Shown: positions 7,538-9,760 of the stretch, piece by piece
Layout of the letters: every line of letters begins with the position of its first letter
Numbering within the stretch: the stretch's first letter is position 1
Source: Flavobacteriales bacterium UBA958
GTDB lineage: Bacteria; Bacteroidota; Bacteroidia; Flavobacteriales_D; Crocinitomicaceae
Reading direction: 5' to 3'
NCBI GenBank assembly: GCA_002293045.1
Contig: DBCM01000080.1
Location: 1 to 9,760 of the forward strand
DNA length: 9,760 nucleotides
The notes under the pieces: generated by a model
The model's input: only the letters and a program-made list of their open reading frames with translations
The model's database searches: none
What the model was told of the DNA's origin: nothing
Position numbers and translations under genes: made by a program

Positions 7538-8551
7538 CTAAAAGTGAAATTGGTTGAGAAAGCGCACGTCATTTTCTGAATACAGGCGTAAATCTGTTAC
7601 GCGATATTTCAATTGGGCAATTCGTTCAACGCCCATACCGAATGCAAAACCGCTGTAAACCGTTGAATCAATCCCACAGGCATCGAGTACGTTCGGATCA
7701 ACCATTCCGCAACCAAGAATTTCTAACCATCCGGTATGTTTGCAAACCCCACAGCCCGTTCCCTGACACAAAGAACAAGAAACGTCAACCTCCGCGCTTG
7801 GTTCAGTGAACGGAAAATAGGAGGGACGTAGGCGAATATTCGCGGTTTCTCCAAAGAGTGATTTCGCAAAATAATCCAGCGTCTGTTTCAAGTCGGCGAA
7901 GGAAACATTTTTATCAATGTACAACCCCTCTACTTGATGGAAAAAACAATGTGCCCGTGCCGAAATGGCTTCGTTGCGGTAAACGCGCCCCGGAGAAATG
8001 GTTCTGATGGGCGGTTTTTGATTTTCCATTACACGCACTTGTACCGAACTCGTATGTGTTCTTAGCGAAAGCCCCTCAACCGCTGATTCTATAAAGAAGG
8101 TGTCCTGCATATCCCTCGCAGGGTGATCAGGCGGGAAATTAAGGGCGGAGAAATTATGCCAATCATCTTCGATTTCAGGACCTTCTGAAACTGAAAATCC
8201 AATCTTGGAAAAAATCTGAATGAGTTCATTTCGCACCATTGTGAGTGGGTGAAGGCTCCCCAATGGTGTGCTCTTTCCTGGCCGGGTAAGGTCTATCTTG
8301 TTTTTCTCTTGATTTCCCGTCTCCTCCCAGGATATCTCGGAAAGTTTTTGTTCTACACGTTGTTTGAGTTCGTTTAACCGCTGGCCTATTTCTTTTTTTT
8401 CTTCCGCGCCAATGGTTTTGAATTCTTGATATAAGGATTTTAAAACACCTTTTGATCCGAGATATTGAATTCTAAATGCTTCTGCCCCTTGCTTTGTTGA
8501 TAAAACAATTCCCGAAATTTCACGTTCCACGTGTTCGATTTTTTCTCGCAT
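7538..8551 (-). CDS. pheS: Phenylalanine--tRNA ligase alpha subunit
   Basis: This is the catalytic subunit of the alpha2-beta2 phenylalanyl-tRNA synthetase, which charges tRNA-Phe in the cytoplasm. The 337-residue length is normal. Residues 1-90 form the N-terminal coiled-coil arm. The class II core begins with HPLTMVRNEL (101-110) and includes GFSVSEGPEIEDDWHNF (118-134), PARDMQDTFF (144-153) and RTHTSSVQVR (164-173). Motif 2 is RTISPGRVYRNE with FFHQVEGL (183-210), and motif 3 is GFAFGMGVER (301-310). An insert carries Cys259, Cys262, Cys267 and Cys270 (CxxC-x4-CxxC), which could bind zinc; similar inserts are familiar in Bacteroidota PheS. The gene leads the operon with the bacilliredoxin and cyclotransferase genes. 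pheT is not adjacent downstream, which is common in this phylum. No leader peptide or T-box is visible in the short upstream region. Confidence 0.97.
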   Translation of the reverse strand: MREKIEHVEREISGIVLSTKQGAEAFRIQYLGSKGVLKSLYQEFKTIGAEEKKEIGQRLNELKQRVEQKLSEISWEETGNQEKNKIDLTRPGKSTPLGSLHPLTMVRNELIQIFSKIGFSVSEGPEIEDDWHNFSALNFPPDHPARDMQDTFFIESAVEGLSLRTHTSSVQVRVMENQKPPIRTISPGRVYRNEAISARAHCFFHQVEGLYIDKNVSFADLKQTLDYFAKSLFGETANIRLRPSYFPFTEPSAEVDVSCSLCQGTGCGVCKHTGWLEILGCGMVDPNVLDACGIDSTVYSGFAFGMGVERIAQLKYRVTDLRLYSENDVRFLNQFHF

Positions 8552-8595
8552 GTTGTAACTTTTTAAGGCAGAAAATGGTTTAAGGTATCGTGATG

Positions 8596-8603
8596 CAAAA
8601 TTA
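8596..8603 (-). promoter_or_regulatory. Candidate -7 element for the pheS operon
   Basis: On the minus strand, 8603-8596 reads TAATTTTG, an exact match to TAnnTTTG, 44 nt before the pheS start codon. A TTG partner at the usual 17-23 nt spacing is not present; the nearest, at 8618-8616, lies only 12 nt away. The element would give a short untranslated leader of roughly 35-40 nt, without obvious attenuator structure. Confidence 0.5.
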
Positions 8604-8673
8604 TGTTTTTATTTCCAATCGCCCCTTGATCTGAACCCGTCGCGTTCAAATCATATGGAAATTTTACAAAATT

Positions 8674-8704
8674 TTGACATTCACTAATTTATATGTTACT
8701 TTTG
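8674..8704 (+). promoter_or_regulatory. Bacteroidota-type promoter for the lipoprotein pair
   Basis: TTG at 8674-8676 is followed after exactly 20 nt by TACTTTTG at 8697-8704, a full match to the Bacteroidota housekeeping consensus TTG-N17-23-TAnnTTTG. Transcription should start around 8709-8713. This decides the start of the first lipoprotein gene: the in-frame ATG at 8706 sits at or before the transcription start, so the ATG at 8721 must be used. Confidence 0.7.
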
Positions 8705-8720
8705 AATGATTCTATTCGAT

Positions 8721-9092
8721 ATGAAAAAATTAATTATTTTAGGAATTGCCACGATTTTCTTAATCACCGCCAACGGTTGTAAGTCAAAAGATCCAGCAAT
8801 TTTAAAAGTGTTTGTTCGGTCTTCTTCCAATCAATTAATGAGCGGGGCGAAAGTTGTAGTGATCGGCGACCAACAAAGTAACCCGCCCACCGGCGCATTT
8901 GTTGATACAACGTTTACTAACAGTTCTGGGTTTACTTCGGTGGATATGGACCAATATTTCAATACTTCAGGACCAGAAAACACCACAGGATATTTTGATA
9001 TTATTGTAAAACACAATAACAAAACGGCTACCGGGTATTCTCGTTGTAGAATTCATACGACATCCGTTGAAACCATTTATCTTCCGAACTAA
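8721..9092 (+). CDS. Small lipoprotein, first of a paralogous pair
   Basis: This is a 123-residue exported lipoprotein of unknown function. Residues 1-19 are a lipoprotein signal peptide, with Cys20 in a relaxed lipobox (TANGC). The mature part, about 104 residues, is beta-rich: ILKVFVRSSSNQL, then AKVVVIGD, DTTFTNSSGFTSV and YFDIIVKHN. The layout resembles a small Ig-like or carboxypeptidase-regulatory-like sandwich, in which a substituent passes through a 'DT..TN..G' turn. The start at 8721 is preferred over the ATG at 8706 because of the promoter position and the better signal peptide. The next gene, 17 nt downstream, encodes a protein of identical length with matching landmarks, so the two are a tandem duplication and probably one transcript. 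No enzyme motif is visible; a binding or structural role in the envelope is the cautious inference. Confidence 0.85.
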   Translation: MKKLIILGIATIFLITANGCKSKDPAILKVFVRSSSNQLMSGAKVVVIGDQQSNPPTGAFVDTTFTNSSGFTSVDMDQYFNTSGPENTTGYFDIIVKHNNKTATGYSRCRIHTTSVETIYLPN

Positions 9093-9109
9093 ACAAACTT
9101 AACCCGAAC

Positions 9110-9481
9110 ATGAAAAGAAGAATCATACAAAGTTTATCGCTCGTTTTAATGCTTGTTGTTATTCAGGCGTGTGTAAAAAAAGAGGATACCATTGCCAAAA
9201 TCGAGGTGCGTAATGAAAACAATGAGTTGGTTGAACAGGCCATGGTGGTATTGCATGGAACATCCACATGTAACTGTCCATCACAGGTAGTGGTGTATGA
9301 CACGGCATATACCAATGCCGCTGGAATCGCAACTTTCAATTACAATGAAATCTATCAATTGGGTCAAGCGGGCGTTGCCGTGTTGGATATCGAAGCCTAC
9401 AAAGGAAATCGTCAAGGCCAGGGAATTATCAAAATAGAGGCCGAAAAAACCAACGAAGAAACGGTTATTATTCAGCCGTAA
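9110..9481 (+). CDS. Small lipoprotein, second of a paralogous pair
   Basis: This 123-residue lipoprotein of unknown function has a basic N-terminus (MKRR), a hydrophobic core and a lipobox ending VIQAC with Cys21 as the lipidation site. The next residues are VKKED; the K-E-D part fits the K-(D/E)2 type of export signal described for surface lipoproteins in Capnocytophaga, so surface exposure is possible. The mature domain repeats the landmarks of the preceding protein: AKIEVRNENNEL, AMVVLHG, DTAYTNAAGIATF, LDIEAYKGN and an ETVIIQP tail. Unlike its partner it has a Cys-x-Cys (Cys54, Cys56) in the variable loop between the second and third landmarks. The stop codon directly abuts the stop of the convergent right-edge gene. 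Confidence 0.85.
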   Translation: MKRRIIQSLSLVLMLVVIQACVKKEDTIAKIEVRNENNELVEQAMVVLHGTSTCNCPSQVVVYDTAYTNAAGIATFNYNEIYQLGQAGVAVLDIEAYKGNRQGQGIIKIEAEKTNEETVIIQP

Positions 9482-9760
9482 TCAGGCACTGATTTTCAAG
9501 GTGGGATAGCCGTTTTGAGTAAAGTGTTCTAAGTCCATTGCTGGAATTTCATGCCCTTCTAACTTGATTCGATAGTACGTTTCAGCGTCATGAGTATCTT
9601 CCTCGATTAAATCGTAAACCGAACCTTGGGGTAGAAGCCCACCAATAATGCCTAACATGCGGTTTAATGCACTAAAGCTAAGTTCGATTGAGCTGTCAAC
9701 GGCTAAATTTTTAGTTTTCAATTGCCCAAAACAAATGGCTTTTTGGCTAAAGCTGTTGAA
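9482..9760 (-). CDS. Unidentified reading frame running off the right edge
   Basis: The minus-strand frame is open from the window edge to a TGA at 9484-9482, giving 92 visible residues. No ATG occurs upstream of the conserved-looking part within the window; the only candidate internal start is a TTG at 9721, which would give 79 residues. I therefore favour a longer gene whose start lies to the right. The visible sequence has a hydrophobic stretch (MLGIIGGLLPQGSVYDLIEE), then DTHDAETYYRIKLEGHEIPAMDLEHF and a final NGYPTLKISA. I recognise no family. Its end-to-end abutment with the lipoprotein gene and protein-like composition argue that it is real. Confidence 0.55.
   Translation of the reverse strand, partial: FNSFSQKAICFGQLKTKNLAVDSSIELSFSALNRMLGIIGGLLPQGSVYDLIEEDTHDAETYYRIKLEGHEIPAMDLEHFTQNGYPTLKISA

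Noticed and set aside
8661..8676. AT-rich near-repeat AATTTTAC / AAATTTTG upstream of the lipoprotein promoter
   Set aside because: It is low-complexity sequence within a promoter region. I see no operator-like symmetry beyond what base composition gives.
8706..8720. Upstream in-frame ATG for the first lipoprotein gene
   Set aside because: It sits 1 base after the -7 element, at or before the expected transcription start, and it would place MILFD before a good lipoprotein signal peptide.
8552..8720. T-box, attenuator or other riboswitch upstream of pheS
   Set aside because: The likely leader is only about 40 nt, with no leader peptide rich in Phe codons and no convincing stem set.
9480..9494. 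Short inverted repeat AATCAG-GCA-CTGATT at the junction of the second lipoprotein gene and the right-edge frame
   Set aside because: The stem is only 6 bp and AT-rich, the following T run is interrupted, and it lies over both stop codons. It is too weak to call a terminator.

Overview
The window looks like a compact chromosomal segment from a member of the Bacteroidota, most likely a Flavobacteriales-type organism; the genus cannot be fixed. The evidence is the RseP wording at the left edge (WLPLGGYVKIAGMIDESMD), a PheS with a CxxC/CxxC insert, a bacilliredoxin of the YtxJ type, a large outer-membrane barrel of a Bacteroidota-style family, signal peptides cleaved before Gln, and promoters of the Bacteroidota kind (TTG, about 20 nt, TAnnTTTG) with no evident Shine-Dalgarno sequences. 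I see no mobile elements, tRNAs, rRNAs, CRISPR arrays or phage genes, and there is no gene-free stretch above 300 bases.

Left part (1-4916): the 3' portion of the site-2 protease gene rseP (+) meets, tail to tail, a two-gene minus-strand unit. That unit consists of a 1139-residue putative outer-membrane beta-barrel protein followed 8 nt later by a group III truncated haemoglobin.

Middle (4917-8551): a 63-bp divergent gap separates the barrel gene from a plus-strand secreted GH16 (laminarinase-like) glycoside hydrolase. The hydrolase gene overlaps, tail to tail, the end of a minus-strand operon: pheS, then a bacilliredoxin (YtxJ/BrxC type), then glutaminyl-peptide cyclotransferase. Spacing inside the operon is 3 nt and then an 11-nt overlap, so translation there is probably coupled.

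Right part (8552-9760): a 169-bp divergent intergenic region carries convincing promoter elements for both sides. The plus-strand side drives two tandem lipoprotein genes of exactly 123 codons each, which are clear paralogues of each other. The second abuts, tail to tail with no spare base, a minus-strand reading frame that runs off the right edge.

Functionally the window mixes housekeeping (PheS, RseP), thiol redox (bacilliredoxin), haem protein chemistry (globin) and cell-envelope or secreted products (barrel protein, GH16 enzyme, cyclotransferase, lipoproteins). I do not see a self-contained new defence, mobile or biosynthetic system. The least explained items are the large barrel protein with its embedded EF-hand-like loop, the tandem lipoprotein pair, and the unidentified reading frame at the right edge.
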